DNA from: a bacterium
Lineage (GTDB): Bacteria > Dependentiae > Babeliae > Babeliales > UASB340
Length of the DNA: 6,280 nt
Reading direction: 5' to 3'
Assembly (NCBI GenBank): GCA_030630075.1
Contig: DAOVNS010000056.1
Coordinates: forward strand, 1-6,280
The position numbers and the translations under genes were made by a program. Below are positions 6,146 to 6,280 of the stretch, piece after piece. Within the stretch, counting starts at the first letter, position 1. Each line of letters starts with the position of its first letter. Under the pieces are notes generated by a model. That model saw only the letters and a program-made list of their open reading frames with translations, made no database searches and was not told the origin of the DNA.

Positions 6146-6192
6146 GCGCAAAGTGATAATTTCCGGTAGTTGCGCAAAGTAAAAAGTTCCGG
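6146..6192 (+). repeat. Two 21-base direct repeats in the insertion-sequence end
   Basis: Copy 1 at 6146-6166 and copy 2 at 6172-6192 share GCGCAAAGT, three variable bases, then AA(T/G)TTCCGG, with a 26-base period. They look like transposase-binding sites. Confidence 0.8.
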
Positions 6193-6252
6193 TTTTTGTT
6201 AAATTAAGATTTTGATACCAACAAAAATCATAGTCTAACAAAGGGACCGGAA
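6187..6252 (+). promoter_or_regulatory. Leader hairpin that can mask the transposase ribosome-binding region
   Basis: TTCCGGT (6187-6193) pairs with ACCGGAA (6246-6252) and TTTGTTA (6195-6201) pairs with TAACAAA (6236-6242). This gives two 7-bp stems around a small internal loop that contains GGG of AAAGGGA, the likely Shine-Dalgarno. The loop holds a smaller stem, GATTTTG/CAAAAATC (6208-6229). Only transcripts that start outside the element would include the left arm. Confidence 0.5.
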
Positions 6253-6258
6253 ACAACT

Positions 6259-6280
6259 ATGGAAAATATTACTATGAGTA
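6259..6280 (+). CDS. Transposase, first seven codons only (partial)
   Basis: ATG at 6259 begins MENITMS and runs off the right edge. AAGGGA (6241-6246) is 12 bases upstream and a second purine patch, CGGAAA (6248-6253), is closer. An in-frame ATG at 6274 is an alternative start. The call rests on the insertion-sequence end just before it, since seven residues cannot identify a family alone. Confidence 0.5.

Larger units (their letters stand above)
6141..6280 (+). mobile_element. Left end of an insertion sequence (IS1202/ISNCY-like or IS21-like), partial
   Basis: The probable end starts TGTTAGCGCAAAGTGATAAT at 6141. It contains two 21-base direct repeats, then a leader and an ATG opening rightward. 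Multiple internal repeats next to a TG-starting end are typical of IS21 and of the IS1202/ISNCY group, where they bind transposase. The start MENITMS resembles the N-termini of IS1202/ISNCY transposases (Met-Ser-Lys-Glu style) more than IstA. Only 140 bases are visible, so the family and the exact outer boundary are uncertain. The other end and any target duplication are outside the window. Confidence 0.6.

Noticed and set aside
6141..6192. The GCGCAAAGT...TTCCGG pair as a short CRISPR array
   Set aside because: Only two imperfect copies with a five-base gap between them, next to a transposase-like start codon; the spacing and context fit an insertion-sequence end.

Overview
The window is very AT-rich. 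Its gene content points to a Gram-negative, host-associated bacterium. It has an ADP-heptose LPS glycosyltransferase, a membrane-anchored M16 metallopeptidase, an exported ankyrin protein with an F-box-like segment and a nuclear-localisation-like tail, and a divergent rpmH-rnpA-yidD cluster. My best guess is a member of candidate phylum Dependentiae (TM6, Babeliales-like). That is an inference from composition and gene style; no 16S or other phylogenetic marker in the window settles it.

Layout: (1) 1-935, minus strand: waaC-like heptosyltransferase, cut by the left window edge. (2) 936-1036: short divergent intergenic region. (3) 1037-3868, plus strand: two-domain M16 (insulinase/PqqL-like) zinc peptidase with a GTG start. 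(4) 3879-3926: perfect 22-bp inverted repeat with a 4-base loop, serving as terminator for two convergent genes. (5) 3922-4947, minus strand: exported ankyrin-repeat protein. (6) 4948-5178: intergenic region with several small inverted repeats. (7) 5179-6045, minus strand: rpmH -> rnpA -> yidD, behind a good sigma-70-type promoter at 6096-6124. rpmH and rnpA are separated by a hairpin, and rnpA and yidD overlap by 10 bases. (8) 6141-6280, plus strand: left end of an insertion sequence with two 21-base internal direct repeats and the first codons of its transposase.

How the genes relate: rpmH (ribosomal protein L34), rnpA (RNase P protein) and yidD (membrane-insertion helper) form the conserved housekeeping cluster often found next to dnaA/oriC and yidC. 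Here yidC does not follow yidD; an ankyrin gene with its own likely promoter does. An insertion sequence lies directly upstream of the rpmH promoter. waaC and the M16 peptidase are envelope genes on divergent transcripts.

The most interesting points are an in-frame 4 x 18-base tandem repeat inside rnpA, in a loop of the protein, and the eukaryote-like architecture of the ankyrin protein (signal peptide, F-box-like segment, ankyrin repeats, bipartite NLS-like C-terminus). The transposase leader can also fold so that its ribosome-binding region is caught in a hairpin. I saw no CRISPR array, tRNA, rRNA or clearly new multi-gene system.
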